From: Shiella aurantiaca | Lineage (GTDB): Bacteria > Bacteroidota > Bacteroidia > Cytophagales > Cyclobacteriaceae | Length of the DNA: 64,000 nucleotides | Assembly (NCBI GenBank): GCA_030412945.1 | Contig: JAUHJS010000005.1 | Coordinates: 235,794 to 299,793 of the forward strand | Direction: 5' to 3' | Part shown: positions 53,876-64,000 of the stretch, piece by piece | How positions within the stretch are numbered: position 1 is the first letter of the stretch | How the letters are laid out: every line of letters begins with the position of its first letter | Position numbers and translations under genes: made by a program | The notes under the pieces: generated by a model | Seen by the model: the letters and a program-made list of their open reading frames with translations, nothing else | What the model was told of the DNA's origin: nothing | Databases searched by the model: none

Positions 53876-54273
53876 ATGAAAAGGGCGTATGGTAAGGCTA
53901 ATTTAATTAGTAATAAATTGGCAATAATCTTACATTGACTTATATTTTATTCTGAATAATTAACAATTATAACCCGTAACAATATTTTATATCAATAAAG
54001 AGTAATTACACTTCATAATAAACTATGAATTTGAGAAAATAGTACGAAATATTTGGTGCATTAACTTCTTTTAAGAGTTCGGAAAATGGTTTATTTTATT
54101 GCACTATTCAAATATTCAATTAATTTATGATAACATTCTCTTCTTTTTTAAATCAATAATTACATGTCATACAGCATGGCTTCTGAAATTAAAATCATTT
54201 AGCTGCAACTTCCTAGCACTTTTGGCGTCTTATCATCAACAACAACATTAAAAAACTCAAAAACCTTACAACT
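53876..54273. other. AT-rich non-coding gap
   Basis: About 400 bp, clearly more AT-rich than its surroundings, with no gene. It holds the divergent upstream regions of ndh and of the small secreted gene. TTAACAATT (53960-53968) followed by ACCCGTAACAA (53972-53982) also occurs upstream of the DUF1573 gene (50167-50175 and 50184-50194). Nothing else recognised. Confidence 0.5.
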
Positions 54274-54606
54274 ATGAAACGTTTATTCACACAAGCCCTA
54301 ATGATTGCCTTCTTCGGATTAGTTGGCACTCAAGTACACGCAAAAGCCATTACTACTGCCGAAGCTTTACGTGCAGAGGAAGCCCGATTAATTGAAGAAA
54401 TCATTGCCAATGATGTTCAATCTATGGACATCTTGAATTCCTTCGAAATGGAATCGAAAATCTACATCTACGATACTGAAGGTAATTTACTGAAAGAATC
54501 GTCTGTTAAAGAATGGAACTCTACAGAAATGAAGAAAATATTAGCCAAAAGTGACTTTTTGGCCGAAGTGGATGGTTCACAGTACTTCCTGTTTGATTGC
54601 AAATAA
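54274..54606 (+). CDS. Small secreted protein of unknown function
   Basis: 110 residues. A clear signal peptide (MKRLFTQALMIAFFGLVGTQ with cleavage near VHAKA) leaves about 87 residues with one Cys near the end (FLFDCK). No family recognised. A long AT-rich leader precedes it and a terminator follows, so it is a single-gene unit, possibly highly expressed. Confidence 0.7.
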   Translation: MKRLFTQALMIAFFGLVGTQVHAKAITTAEALRAEEARLIEEIIANDVQSMDILNSFEMESKIYIYDTEGNLLKESSVKEWNSTEMKKILAKSDFLAEVDGSQYFLFDCK

Positions 54607-54702
54607 TGGAATCAGTTTCAATTATCTGGTCAATTTTTGAAACTTTTTGCCACCACAATTGATTACGTATTCAGAGGATTAATTAATAGTGTTTTGGTTT
54701 AG

Positions 54703-54740
54703 AAAGCCGCCCACGCCATGTGCCGGGCGGCTTTTGCTTT
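54703..54740. terminator. Terminator between the secreted protein and uvrA
   Basis: Stem AAAGCCGCCC / GGGCGGCTTT with a 12-nt loop and a T-rich tail, between convergent genes. Confidence 0.88.
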
Positions 54741-57608
54741 TTAGGCCCTCTTGGCCACTTCCAACTCTAGCTTTAAGAAGCGTGCTGTATGGCTTTTCTT
54801 ATTTTTGGCCACTTCTTCAGGAGTACCTTCGGCAATAATACTTCCGCCTCCATTGCCCCCTTCAAGGCCCAAATCAATGATATGATCGGCTACTTTTATT
54901 ACATCTAAGTTATGCTCAATAATCAGCACCGAGTTGCCTTTGTCCACAAGTTTGTTCAGCACGTTCATTAGCATATTAATATCCTGAAAATGCAGTCCGG
55001 TGGTTGGCTCATCGAGGATGTAGAGGGTTTTTCCGGTATCTTTTTTAGATAATTCGGTAGCCAGTTTCACGCGCTGCGCCTCTCCTCCCGAAAGGGTGGT
55101 GGCATGCTGACCGAGGGTGATGTAACCAAGACCCACATCGTTGAGCGTTTTGATTTTTCGTACAATTTTGGGCTGATGCTCAAAAAACTCCACGGCCTGC
55201 TCTACGGTCATGTCGAGCACATCGGCAATGGATTTACCTTTGAAGCGCACCTCCAGTGTTTCGCGGTTATAGCGCTTGCCTTTGCAGGTTTCGCAGGGCA
55301 CATGTACATCGGGCAAGAAATCCATCTCAATCAACTTCATGCCTGCTCCTTCACAAGTTTCGCAGCGGCCACCTTTTACATTGAAAGAAAATCGGCCGGG
55401 CTTATACCCCCTGATTTTCGCTTCGGGCAGCTCCGTGAATAAAGTTCGGATATCGGAAAATACGCCCGTATATGTAGCCGGATTGGAGCGTGGCGTACGC
55501 CCAATAGGCGACTGATCTACCTCTATTACCTTATCAATATGCTCCAAGCCTTCCACTTTCTTAAAAGGCAATGCTTCTCTGCGGGCATTGAAAAAGTGCT
55601 TGTTCAGGATGGGGAAAAGGGTGTCATGTACTAAAGAGGATTTTCCGCTACCCGATACGCCCGTGATGCATATCATTTTGCCCAGAGGCAGATTCAAGTC
55701 TACATTTTTCAGGTTATGCCCAGTTGCGCCTTTCACTGAAAGTGTAAGCCCGTTACCCTCTCTGCGTTTTTCGGGTACGGCTATGGCATATTCGCCTTTC
55801 AAATAGCGCGCGGTAACGCCATTTTGTGCCATAAATACCTCCGGACTTCCGGCTGCTACCACACGGCCTCCGTGGCGACCTGCACCGGGCCCAATGTCTA
55901 AAATATAGTCCGACTCTAGCATCATATCCTTATCATGCTCTACTACCAGTACCGTATTTCCAAGATCGCGCAAATCTTTTAAGGCCTTGATTAGTTTCAC
56001 ATTATCGCGCTGGTGCAAGCCTATACTCGGCTCATCCAGAATGTATAGTACACCTACTAGCTGCGTGCCGATTTGCGTAGCCAAGCGAATGCGCTGGGCT
56101 TCACCTCCAGAGAGTGTACGAAGTGGGCGATTGAGTTGCAGGTAATCCAAGCCCACATCGAGCAAAAATCCTATGCGCTTGCGAAGTTCTTTGAGTACTT
56201 CTGCGGCAATCTGATTTTGCTTATCGTTAAGACGTGTTTCCAGATTTTCGAACCAGTCGGCCAGTTGCTTGATATCGCCCATAGCCAGCTCGGCAATATT
56301 TTTTCCGTCTATTTTAAAGTGCAGCGATTCCTTTTTCAAGCGGGCTCCGTGGCATTCAGGGCATGGTCTGATATCGGTAAAATCTTCCACCCACTTGCGG
56401 ATATTGTCGGAACCTTCCTCTTTTTGCTTTTGCAAAAAATTCATAATCCCCTCAAACTTGGTATTCCACTCCGTACCGGGATATTTTACCGATTCTACTG
56501 CCACTGGTTCGTCATCGCCAAACAAAATTACCTGCATCACCGATTCCGGAATTTTATTGATGGGCGTGGTCAGGCTCACTTTGTTGCGCTTGAGAATGGC
56601 ATCTATTTTCTTGAAAATCCAGATGTCGCGGTACTCGCCTAGCGGAGCAATACCTCCACGACTGATACTTAAAGAGGCATCGGGAATGACCTGTTCTTGG
56701 GAGATTTCCTCAATTTCACCAAGGCCGTTACACACGGGACAGGCTCCGTAGGGAGAGTTGAAGGAGAAAGTATTGGGTGCGGGTTCGTCATAAGCAAGTC
56801 CAGTTTTCGGATCCATTAAGTTTTGGGAGAAATGGCTTAACTCGCCTTTCTCATCCAACAACATAATAAGCCCTTTACCTTCTTTCAGGGCTGTCTTTAC
56901 TGATTGACTGATACGGAAACGGTCATCCGCCTGAGCCACGAGGCGATCTATCACCAATTCGATATCATGGGTTTTGTATCGATCGAGCTGCATTTTGGGT
57001 ACAATCTCTTGAATCTCGCCATTTACGCGCACCTTGCTGTATCCCATCTTGCGGATTTGCACAAACAGCTCACGGTAATGGCCCTTACGGCCTTTGACCA
57101 CAGGCGCCAGCAGGGTAAGTTTCTGATTAGCAAAATTGTGAAGTATATGTTCGATGATTTGGTCTTCCGACTGCTTAATCATTTTCTCTCCTGAAAGGTA
57201 AGAGAATGCCTCACCCGCACGGGCGAAGAGCAAGCGCATGAAATCGTAAATTTCAGTAACCGTGCCCACGGTAGAGCGAGGATTACGCGAGGTGGTCTTT
57301 TGCTCTATGGAAATCACGGGACTAAGCCCATTGATTTTATCGACATCGGGTCGCTCCAAATCACCAATAAAGGAACGGGCATAGGCCGAGAAACTCTCCA
57401 TGTACCTGCGCTGGCCTTCGGCATAAATGGTATCAAAGGCTAGGGACGATTTGCCGCTACCGCTTATCCCGGTGATAACCACCAGCTGGTTGCGCGGAAT
57501 CAGGGTGTCGATGTTTTTCAGATTGTGCTCTCGTGCACCAATTACTTCAATAAAATCATGTCCGGTTACGTCCAGTTTTGCTGGTTTCTCGGTAGTTTTT
57601 GTGGCCAT
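54741..57608 (-). CDS. uvrA: Excinuclease ABC subunit A
   Basis: About 955 residues. Two ABC ATPase modules with P-loops [20 protein letters not shown] and [15 protein letters not shown], two ABC signatures ([16 protein letters not shown] and [16 protein letters not shown]), and zinc-type cysteine pairs (CPVCNG, CPEC, CETCEG, CETCKG). Finds damage in nucleotide excision repair with UvrB. ATG 57608 is used; the frame extends 45 bp further upstream without a better start. Confidence 0.97.
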   Translation of the reverse strand: MATKTTEKPAKLDVTGHDFIEVIGAREHNLKNIDTLIPRNQLVVITGISGSGKSSLAFDTIYAEGQRRYMESFSAYARSFIGDLERPDVDKINGLSPVISIEQKTTSRNPRSTVGTVTEIYDFMRLLFARAGEAFSYLSGEKMIKQSEDQIIEHILHNFANQKLTLLAPVVKGRKGHYRELFVQIRKMGYSKVRVNGEIQEIVPKMQLDRYKTHDIELVIDRLVAQADDRFRISQSVKTALKEGKGLIMLLDEKGELSHFSQNLMDPKTGLAYDEPAPNTFSFNSPYGACPVCNGLGEIEEISQEQVIPDASLSISRGGIAPLGEYRDIWIFKKIDAILKRNKVSLTTPINKIPESVMQVILFGDDEPVAVESVKYPGTEWNTKFEGIMNFLQKQKEEGSDNIRKWVEDFTDIRPCPECHGARLKKESLHFKIDGKNIAELAMGDIKQLADWFENLETRLNDKQNQIAAEVLKELRKRIGFLLDVGLDYLQLNRPLRTLSGGEAQRIRLATQIGTQLVGVLYILDEPSIGLHQRDNVKLIKALKDLRDLGNTVLVVEHDKDMMLESDYILDIGPGAGRHGGRVVAAGSPEVFMAQNGVTARYLKGEYAIAVPEKRREGNGLTLSVKGATGHNLKNVDLNLPLGKMICITGVSGSGKSSLVHDTLFPILNKHFFNARREALPFKKVEGLEHIDKVIEVDQSPIGRTPRSNPATYTGVFSDIRTLFTELPEAKIRGYKPGRFSFNVKGGRCETCEGAGMKLIEMDFLPDVHVPCETCKGKRYNRETLEVRFKGKSIADVLDMTVEQAVEFFEHQPKIVRKIKTLNDVGLGYITLGQHATTLSGGEAQRVKLATELSKKDTGKTLYILDEPTTGLHFQDINMLMNVLNKLVDKGNSVLIIEHNLDVIKVADHIIDLGLEGGNGGGSIIAEGTPEEVAKNKKSHTARFLKLELEVAKRA

Positions 57609-57792
57609 ACACTCGCTTGGTAATAAAAAGTAAAGATAGGGAATTGTGGGCAAGCCTGCGCCTAATCAACCCAAGTAATACCGGATTGTTTGCAACCGCT
57701 GGTGGAGAAAATATTCCAAAAAGTTTCCCTTGCAGACTATTGCTTGATAATCCAATTATTTACTCCTACATTAATACACATTTAAATACCCT

Positions 57793-60700
57793 ATGCCCCA
57801 GTCTCCCCAAGATACTGCCCTTTTGACTCTTCATACGCATATTATAGCTTGCCCGCTTCCTTTGTGGATTGTGGACGCTGAGGATACAGAAATTCTTTTC
57901 CAAAATGCTGCTTTGCAAAGCTTGCTTGGCTATTCGGGGAAAGAAATATTCCCGATGGCTTTAGCGGCACGGCTCTTTTCCCCTTCTAAGGCCGAGGATA
58001 TCCGTATCCTTAAAACCGCGCAAGGAAAAGCCCTACATATGAAGCGTCAAACACAAACGCTGGAGTGGGAAGGCCGGAGTGCTGTGCTGGAATACCTTAG
58101 TGTAATTGAAAAGCCTTGCGTAGGCACTTGGCCTGATGAGACCCTCCGCTTACTGATGAATAGCAGCGATCAGGGAATCACCCTGCTCAGATGTGCGTTT
58201 GATTCCGAGGGTGAGCTGGTCGATTTTACGTACGAATTGCTCAACGATATCTCTGCTCAGGGCTTGGGGAAAAAACCCGATGCACTAAAAGGCAAGTGCA
58301 TCAGCGAGGTGTTTCCAGAATTTTTTTCGCAAGGGCTTTTTGATGAACTGGCAGAAGTGTATCGGAGTCAGACCATACAAGAAAAAGAGCTGGAGGTAAA
58401 AGAACCAATCTTTTTGGCGGGATGGTATCATAGCAAAATTATGCCTCAGAAAGACTGCTTACTCATAATCAGTCGTAATATTAGCCAAGAGAAGCAGTAC
58501 AAAACCAAACTCCACCACCTAGCCCATACCCATAGTAGCTTTGAAAAAGCCGTTAACAGTGCTTCCATTATTTCGCGTACTGATGCCAAAGGAAGCATCC
58601 ATTTTGTCAACGAGAATTTTGTCCGAATCAGCGGCTACAGCAGAGAAGAACTGATTGGGCAAAACCACCGCATTATCAATTCAGGCCATCATCCTAAATC
58701 GTTTTGGGTAGAAATGTGGAAAACAGTGGCTTCTGGCAAGATGTGGCGGGCCGAAGTGAAAAACAAAGCCAAAGATGGGAGCTTTTACTGGGTAGACACC
58801 TTCATTATTCCTTTGCTCGATGAACAAAATCGTGTGTCTGAAATCCTGAGTATACGCAATGATATTACCATCAGTAAGCAAATCGAACAAGAAAATGAAA
58901 AACTGGCAAAGGCGGTAAACAATAGCCTAAATGAAATTTATCTATTCAATTCTGATACGCTGCACTTCGATTACATAAACCAAGGGGCTTTGATCAATTT
59001 GGGGTATACATTGGAAGAAATGCGGAATATGACTCCGCTCTCCATAAAGCCTGAATATACCCTGGCTAGCTTTCAAGAATTGGTGGCTCCCCTACGGAGC
59101 CAAGAGAAGTCGGTAGTAGTATTTGAAACGGTGCATGAGCGCAAAGACCGCTCCCTATACCCTGTGGAAGTTCATTTGCAACTAAATGCAGGCCTGAAGC
59201 AGTTTATGGCCATTATTTTAGATATAAGTGAGCGGAAAGCACAAGATCAGGTCCTACTCGAACAGCAAAATAAACTCGATGCTTTTTTCCAGAGCACCAG
59301 CGAAGCGAATTTCTTATTGGGGTTATCCTATGAAGTCTTGGCTTTTAACCGCGTGGCACTTGAATACACATTATCACTTAAAGGTCAAGAAGTTAAGGAA
59401 GGGACAAGCATACTCCAGTACATATCGCCTGATCATCATGAAGCCATCACGAGTTATTTTGATGCAGCCTTACGTGGGGAAAACAATGAAATAGAAAGCC
59501 CCGTAACCCTTGACAACGGTAAGCAACTTTACTGGCAAATTAAGTTTGTTCAGGCTACCAATCGAAAAGGAGAGGTAATTGGAGTAATTTTTACGGCCAA
59601 GGATATAACCGAAGCCAAACGAGCACAAGACGAAATCCAGCGCCTTTCCCTTGTAGCCAGTAATACATCTAATCTAGTAGTCTTTACAGATCCTTCAGGA
59701 TACATAACGTGGGTAAACGAAGGATTTGAGAAAAAAACAGGTTATAGCCTAGAGGAAGTTATCGGAAAGAAACCGGGAGCCTTCCTTCAAGGACCCGACA
59801 CCAATCCCCAAACCATAAAAATCATCAGCAAGGCACTGAAAGAAGCCAAAAGCTGCAAGGTTGAAATTCTCAACTATACCAAACAGGGCACTCCGTATTG
59901 GCTAGACCTTGAGATTGCCCCTCTGGTGAGCAACGAGGGAATACACCTTGGTTTTATGGCGATTCAGCTCGTAATAACGGAGCGAAAAAAACTCGAAGAA
60001 GACCTGCGCAATAGCAAGCATCAACTTCAAACCTTTATGGACAATGCCCCCATGGTGGTATTCATGAAAGATCGGGATGGAAAATACCTCTTCATGAACA
60101 AAACCTACCATGATTTTATGGGAAGAAGGCTTCCTGAGGGTATTACCGATTTCGATATCTTCGACCACGACTTCGCCCTTGAGTGCCAAATCCGTGATCA
60201 AAAAGTGATTACCAAAGGTGATATCATCAGCTTTGAACATCAAGTAGGTTCTCAAACGTTCTTGGAAACCAAGTTCCCCATCAAAGACGAAAAAGGCTTT
60301 GTATATGCTGTGGGGGGTACTAGTATTGATATTACCCAAGAAATTTTGCTGAATCGGCATATACGTGAGCAAGAAGAGCGGCTGCGCAACATCACCAATA
60401 ACATACCCAAAGGAATTGCCTTCCAATTGGAATTTCAATCGCGAAACCAGGACTTTCATATTCCTTACATAAGTGCGGGAGCGGAAAAAATCTTCGATAG
60501 GAAGGCTTCCGATCTGCAAGGTCATGCTGAAACCTTTTTTGAATTAATTCTCCCCGATGATTCGGAGGAATTAAAAAATACCCTTAAGATTTCTCATCAT
60601 CATATGAGGGCTTTCGAGGGAGAGTATCGCATAAATCATAAAAAGGACAATTATCGCTGGATACAGATTAAGGCCATGCCCCGTAAAAAGGAAGACGGCA

Positions 60701-62184
60701 TTATTTGGGATGGCATTTGTATGGATATTACCGCCAGTAAAAAACTAAAACTGGCCCTGCAAGCCAGTGAGGCTAAGCTGCAAAACATTTTCCAAAGTAT
60801 GGTAAATGGCGTGGTAGTGGTAGATATCCATGGTGAGATTACGTTTGCCAACCCGAGTGCAGCTGATATCTTATCGCTAGAGCCAGAAGAAATCGAACAC
60901 AGATACTATTCCTCTCGAGAATGGAAGCAGATTGATGAAAATGGAGATCCGTATCCACCGGAAAAACTGCCGCTTGCTGTTGCTCTCACGCAGCAAAAAC
61001 CTGTTTTCAATTTAGAACACGGGATTTTGGACAATTCCGGAAGTATTAAATGGCTAAACGTGAATGCTTCTCCTTTATTTAGTACGGAGGGAGATTTGAT
61101 AGGAGCCGTGGCAAGTTTTAATGATATCAGCAAACGAAAAGTATCTGAAAAAGCCTTACGCGAAAGTGTAGAACAATTGCAGGCCATAGCCTCCAATATC
61201 CCAAGCGGAGCTATTTTCCAATTGGTTTCCAGTAAGAAAAACACACTGGCTTTCACCTTTTTATCGCCCAGTGCTGAGGGCTTACTGGGTATCGACCGCC
61301 AAGAGGTGCTGGATAATGCGGAAGCACTTTATGCCAAAATTCACCCGGAAGATATCAGCCGATTTCTGGAGGGCGTCACCCTCTCGCGCAACGACCAAAG
61401 CGAGTTCAGCCAATCGGTGCGTATACAAAAAGGGAAAGAATACCGGTGGATTAAAATCAACTCAAAGGCTCGCCATACGGATAAAGGAGCCACTATTTGG
61501 GATGGTATATTGATAGATGAAACCGAAATTCGCGAACTCAATACCCGCTTGGAGCAAAATCAGGTTCAATTACAGCAATTGGTATCAGAAAAAGATGTAC
61601 TCATACGTGAAATTCACCATAGGGTAAAAAACAACCTACAGGTCATGTCAAGTGTGCTGTTCTTAAAAGCCCAAACCTTGAAAGACCCTGCAATGCGCCA
61701 GCTACTAACTGAGAGTCGTCAGCGCCTGCGCTCCATGGCTTTAATTCACGAGCGCCTGATGCAGTCGGGCGGGAAAATCACCCAGCTGGACGTACACGAT
61801 TATATTTACAGCCTAGTAGAAGAGCTCAAGAGTATTCATTATGTAAATCCGGAACATATCCGCTTTGAATTAGATGTAATGCACTTAGAACTTAACCTCG
61901 ATCAAGTGGTAAACTGTGGCTTTATCATCAACGAAGCAGTTACTAATTCACTGAAATATGCCTTTGATCCAGGCAAAGTGGGCCGCATCTACATTAGCCT
62001 GCACGCAGAAGGTGGAAAAAACACCCTCCGAATTTCTGACAATGGAAAAGGCCTTCCTGCTCATGCTCACTTGGGCAACACCGAACTCTTTGGTATGCAG
62101 TTGATTAAAGTATTTACTAGTCACCTCCACGGCCATGTGAGTTTGGATGGACTAGAAGGTACAAGTTATACCATCGTTTTTTAA
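57793..62184 (+). CDS. Multi-PAS sensor histidine kinase (HisKA_2 type)
   Basis: 1463 residues, soluble, with no membrane helix. About ten PAS modules in tandem fill residues 10-1245, several with a clear PAS_9/PAS_3 look, for example IISRTDAKGSIHFVNENF and VVFTDPSGYITWVNEGF. At the end a HisKA_2/HWE-like domain has EIHHRVKNNLQVMSS (phosphoacceptor His1275 or His1276) and an HATPase has INEAVTNSLKYAF and SDNGKGLP. It probably feeds the receiver-kinase fusion 61 bp downstream. Signals unknown; many PAS modules could bind haem, flavin or small molecules. Confidence 0.9.
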   Translation: MPQSPQDTALLTLHTHIIACPLPLWIVDAEDTEILFQNAALQSLLGYSGKEIFPMALAARLFSPSKAEDIRILKTAQGKALHMKRQTQTLEWEGRSAVLEYLSVIEKPCVGTWPDETLRLLMNSSDQGITLLRCAFDSEGELVDFTYELLNDISAQGLGKKPDALKGKCISEVFPEFFSQGLFDELAEVYRSQTIQEKELEVKEPIFLAGWYHSKIMPQKDCLLIISRNISQEKQYKTKLHHLAHTHSSFEKAVNSASIISRTDAKGSIHFVNENFVRISGYSREELIGQNHRIINSGHHPKSFWVEMWKTVASGKMWRAEVKNKAKDGSFYWVDTFIIPLLDEQNRVSEILSIRNDITISKQIEQENEKLAKAVNNSLNEIYLFNSDTLHFDYINQGALINLGYTLEEMRNMTPLSIKPEYTLASFQELVAPLRSQEKSVVVFETVHERKDRSLYPVEVHLQLNAGLKQFMAIILDISERKAQDQVLLEQQNKLDAFFQSTSEANFLLGLSYEVLAFNRVALEYTLSLKGQEVKEGTSILQYISPDHHEAITSYFDAALRGENNEIESPVTLDNGKQLYWQIKFVQATNRKGEVIGVIFTAKDITEAKRAQDEIQRLSLVASNTSNLVVFTDPSGYITWVNEGFEKKTGYSLEEVIGKKPGAFLQGPDTNPQTIKIISKALKEAKSCKVEILNYTKQGTPYWLDLEIAPLVSNEGIHLGFMAIQLVITERKKLEEDLRNSKHQLQTFMDNAPMVVFMKDRDGKYLFMNKTYHDFMGRRLPEGITDFDIFDHDFALECQIRDQKVITKGDIISFEHQVGSQTFLETKFPIKDEKGFVYAVGGTSIDITQEILLNRHIREQEERLRNITNNIPKGIAFQLEFQSRNQDFHIPYISAGAEKIFDRKASDLQGHAETFFELILPDDSEELKNTLKISHHHMRAFEGEYRINHKKDNYRWIQIKAMPRKKEDGIIWDGICMDITASKKLKLALQASEAKLQNIFQSMVNGVVVVDIHGEITFANPSAADILSLEPEEIEHRYYSSREWKQIDENGDPYPPEKLPLAVALTQQKPVFNLEHGILDNSGSIKWLNVNASPLFSTEGDLIGAVASFNDISKRKVSEKALRESVEQLQAIASNIPSGAIFQLVSSKKNTLAFTFLSPSAEGLLGIDRQEVLDNAEALYAKIHPEDISRFLEGVTLSRNDQSEFSQSVRIQKGKEYRWIKINSKARHTDKGATIWDGILIDETEIRELNTRLEQNQVQLQQLVSEKDVLIREIHHRVKNNLQVMSSVLFLKAQTLKDPAMRQLLTESRQRLRSMALIHERLMQSGGKITQLDVHDYIYSLVEELKSIHYVNPEHIRFELDVMHLELNLDQVVNCGFIINEAVTNSLKYAFDPGKVGRIYISLHAEGGKNTLRISDNGKGLPAHAHLGNTELFGMQLIKVFTSHLHGHVSLDGLEGTSYTIVF

Positions 62185-62245
62185 TCGCTGTACGGCTGGA
62201 TTATAGTAGGCATTATTCCTATCTTAAATTCCATTTGCCGAAACT

Positions 62246-63250
62246 ATGCCCCAAGAACGAATATTGATTGTTGAAGACTCCATGATTGTGAGCCTTCACT
62301 TAAAAAGTCTGGTAGAAAATGAAGGATACCGAGTAATTGGCGTGAGCGATACGGCCGAGGAAGCAGTGAAAATAGCGGATGAAAGCACCCCCGACTTAGT
62401 GTTTATGGACATCATGCTGGCCGGAGAAATGACAGGCATAGAAGCGGCTGAGATTATCTACAAAAAACATAAAACCCCCATCCTTTTCCTTTCGGCCCTT
62501 AGTGATAAAAACACGATAGAAAGTGCCAAACTTACGGCTCCCTTCAGCTTCATTACTAAGCCTTTTGAGGAGCGTGATGTACTGAACCGCATCACCCTAG
62601 CGCTTTATAAAAGCACCTTAGAAAAAGAGAATGATCGCCAGCGCATGGCCTATATCATAGAAGGCCAAGAAATGGAGCGCGCCCGCGTAAGTCGTGAGCT
62701 ACACGATGGCCTAGGCCAGCTCCTCAATGCCATTAAACTCCAACTGGAAGCGATAGACCCTGCGTGCTCAGGCGAGATACGAGATAAAACCATACAACTC
62801 ATCCGCCAGGCCATACATGAAAGCCGCAGAATCCATGAAAACCTATTGCCTTCGCGCTTGCTTGATTTTAGCTTAATCAATAGCCTTGAGGAGCTGTGCC
62901 ACGAACTGAGCGGGCCTAGTCTGGAGGTGGTTTTTCAAACCCAAGACTTTGTACAGCCCATAAACGAGCAACAGAAACTGGCCCTCTATCGTATTGCCCA
63001 AGAGGCCCTGCAAAATGCCATTAAGCATTCGGGATGCAAAAAAATCATCGTGCAGCTTTACCAAACCGAGGAACACCTGCAGCTAACCATTGAAGACGAT
63101 GGACAAGGTTTTAACACTTCCGAACAATTCCCCGGCAGAGGCTTAAGCAATATCCGCTTTCGGGCGGAGGCTATAAAAGGTAAATTACAAATAGAAAGTA
63201 ACCCCAAATACGGCACTTTACTTAGCGTGAGTGCCCCTATACATTTATAA
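62246..63250 (+). CDS. Receiver-histidine kinase fusion
   Basis: 334 residues. An N-terminal receiver (acidic pair near 10-11, phosphoacceptor Asp55 in FMDIMLAG, Lys in ITKPFEE) is fused to a HisKA_3 domain (RVSRELHDGLGQLLNAIKL, His153) and an HATPase (IAQEALQNAIKHS, DDGQGFN). The receiver comes first, the reverse of most hybrid kinases, so its state may gate the kinase. It follows the PAS-array kinase and precedes a LuxR-type regulator by 3 bp, forming an apparent phosphorelay. Confidence 0.92.
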   Translation: MPQERILIVEDSMIVSLHLKSLVENEGYRVIGVSDTAEEAVKIADESTPDLVFMDIMLAGEMTGIEAAEIIYKKHKTPILFLSALSDKNTIESAKLTAPFSFITKPFEERDVLNRITLALYKSTLEKENDRQRMAYIIEGQEMERARVSRELHDGLGQLLNAIKLQLEAIDPACSGEIRDKTIQLIRQAIHESRRIHENLLPSRLLDFSLINSLEELCHELSGPSLEVVFQTQDFVQPINEQQKLALYRIAQEALQNAIKHSGCKKIIVQLYQTEEHLQLTIEDDGQGFNTSEQFPGRGLSNIRFRAEAIKGKLQIESNPKYGTLLSVSAPIHL

Positions 63251-63253
63251 ACT

Positions 63254-63907
63254 ATGGAAGCTATGCGAATTGTACTGGCCGATGACCATGAAATTATCCG
63301 TGACGGACTCAAAGCCCTGATTTTGAAGCATCCCGGCTATGAAATAGTGGGCGAAGCCAATAATGGACAAGAAGCACTGGAACAGGTAAAAGCCTTACAA
63401 CCCGATATTGTGATTATGGATATTTCCATGCCTGTAATGAACGGCATGGAGGCTGCCCGCCAGCTCCATAGCGATTTCCCAGAGGTGAAAACCATCATTC
63501 TTTCCATGCACCGCGAGGCCTCCTATATTACCCAGTGTATGGACTACCACGTAATGGGCTATGTGCTGAAAGACGAAGCCGGAAAAGAAATCATTCACGC
63601 ACTACAAGCCGTGCAGCAAGGCCGAAAATTCTATAGCGACCTCACCACCAAGGTGATATTTGAGAAATTTGCCGAAGAAAGAACCCAAGCGCCAGCCGCA
63701 GCAGCTCCCAGCATTACGCTTACCCAGCGCGAAATGGAGATCATGAAGCACATTGCCGAAGGAAAAACAAATCACCAGATAGCCGATACGCTATTTATCA
63801 GCTTCCGGACCGTGGAAACCCACCGTGCTAACCTTATGAAAAAGCTCAATGCCAAAAACTCCATAGAGCTGATCAACCAAGCACGGAAGGAAGGGATTAT
63901 AAAGTAG
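63254..63907 (+). CDS. NarL/LuxR-type response regulator
   Basis: 217 residues. Receiver with LADDHE and phosphoacceptor Asp56 (VIMDISMPV), Lys in YVLKDEA, and a C-terminal LuxR domain (LTQREMEIMKHIAEGKTNHQ, ISFRTVETHRANLMKKLNAK). The natural output of the preceding HisKA_3 fusion kinase, 3 bp upstream. Two ATGs, 63254 and 63263, are possible. The last 93 bp of the window after it show no gene. Confidence 0.94.
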   Translation: MEAMRIVLADDHEIIRDGLKALILKHPGYEIVGEANNGQEALEQVKALQPDIVIMDISMPVMNGMEAARQLHSDFPEVKTIILSMHREASYITQCMDYHVMGYVLKDEAGKEIIHALQAVQQGRKFYSDLTTKVIFEKFAEERTQAPAAAAPSITLTQREMEIMKHIAEGKTNHQIADTLFISFRTVETHRANLMKKLNAKNSIELINQARKEGIIK

Positions 63908-64000
63908 GGGAGTAATTTTGGGTTGTAAGCTCCCCCAAAAACAGTACGGTTTAAAAGTAGAATAATTAACTTTAAAACTGTAAGATGAAACGGAGTAAAT

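Noticed and set aside
63907..63935. GGGGAG/CTCCCC hairpin after the last regulator
   Set aside because: The loop is long (17 nt) and no T-run follows on the plus strand.
1..64000. Prophage, insertion sequence, CRISPR array, tRNA or rRNA
   Set aside because: No integrase or transposase, no repeat-spacer pattern and no tRNA- or rRNA-like segment noticed; gaps between genes are short.

Overview
The window is a 64-kb piece of a Bacteroidota chromosome, most likely Cytophagales or a close relative. This rests on gldK-gldL-gldM-gldN, PorP/SprF and SprE/PorW homologues (type IX secretion and gliding), a split atp operon, an AtpB with a signal peptide and His-rich ends, weak Shine-Dalgarno sequences and frequent TTG/GTG starts. 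I see no flagellar genes, rRNA, tRNA, CRISPR, prophage or insertion sequence. The coding sequence looks homogeneous and is probably all native core genome.

Layout: 1-1741, minus-strand housekeeping genes (scpB 5' part, a DksA-like protein, a UbiA-like membrane protein). 1896-5612, a multi-PAS histidine kinase with a LuxR-type response regulator. 5750-17171, a chemotaxis locus in two transcription units. Unit one is two paralogous CheZ-like proteins, a STAS-like protein, CheY and CheA. Unit two is CheW, CheR, a degenerate histidine kinase, CheD, CheB, a stand-alone H-box protein, an outer-membrane barrel and a chemoreceptor. A terminator at about 9926-9950 separates them, and each unit is preceded by the same promoter module: a 20-bp palindrome, then aligned short blocks, then a TTTGTAT box at identical distance. 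17224-19368, a 7TMR-DISM sensor kinase.

19554-26527, minus strand: M23 peptidase, bactofilin, then atpZ, an AtpI-like protein, atpB, E, F, H, A and G in one tight run; atpD and atpC are absent. A terminator-like hairpin lies between atpE and atpF. 26642-33317, plus strand: SprE/PorW lipoprotein, PBP1A and uvrC. 33351-40966, minus strand: gldN, gldM, gldL, gldK (that is, gldKLMN in transcription order), porP/sprF, hemD and a DUF4271 membrane protein. 41015-47066: an Omp85-family protein divergent from hemW, then lysA, an outer-membrane protein and an S41 protease. 47071-57608: radical SAM protein, two two-component systems, a DUF1573 protein, NDH-2, a small secreted protein behind a 400-bp AT-rich gap, and uvrA. 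57793-63907: a 1463-residue PAS-array kinase, a receiver-kinase fusion and a LuxR-type regulator.

The most interesting part is the chemotaxis locus. It is complete (A, B, D, R, W, Y, MCP and a CheZ-like phosphatase) but has no flagellum to act on, and gliding/T9SS motor genes lie about 20 kb away. It also carries unusual parts: a CheZ-like pair with one member lacking the catalytic Gln, a kinase lacking its His and G1 Asp, a separate H-box-only protein, a receptor ending in a possible CheR-docking pentapeptide, and a duplicated operator. Gliding control by this pathway is inference.
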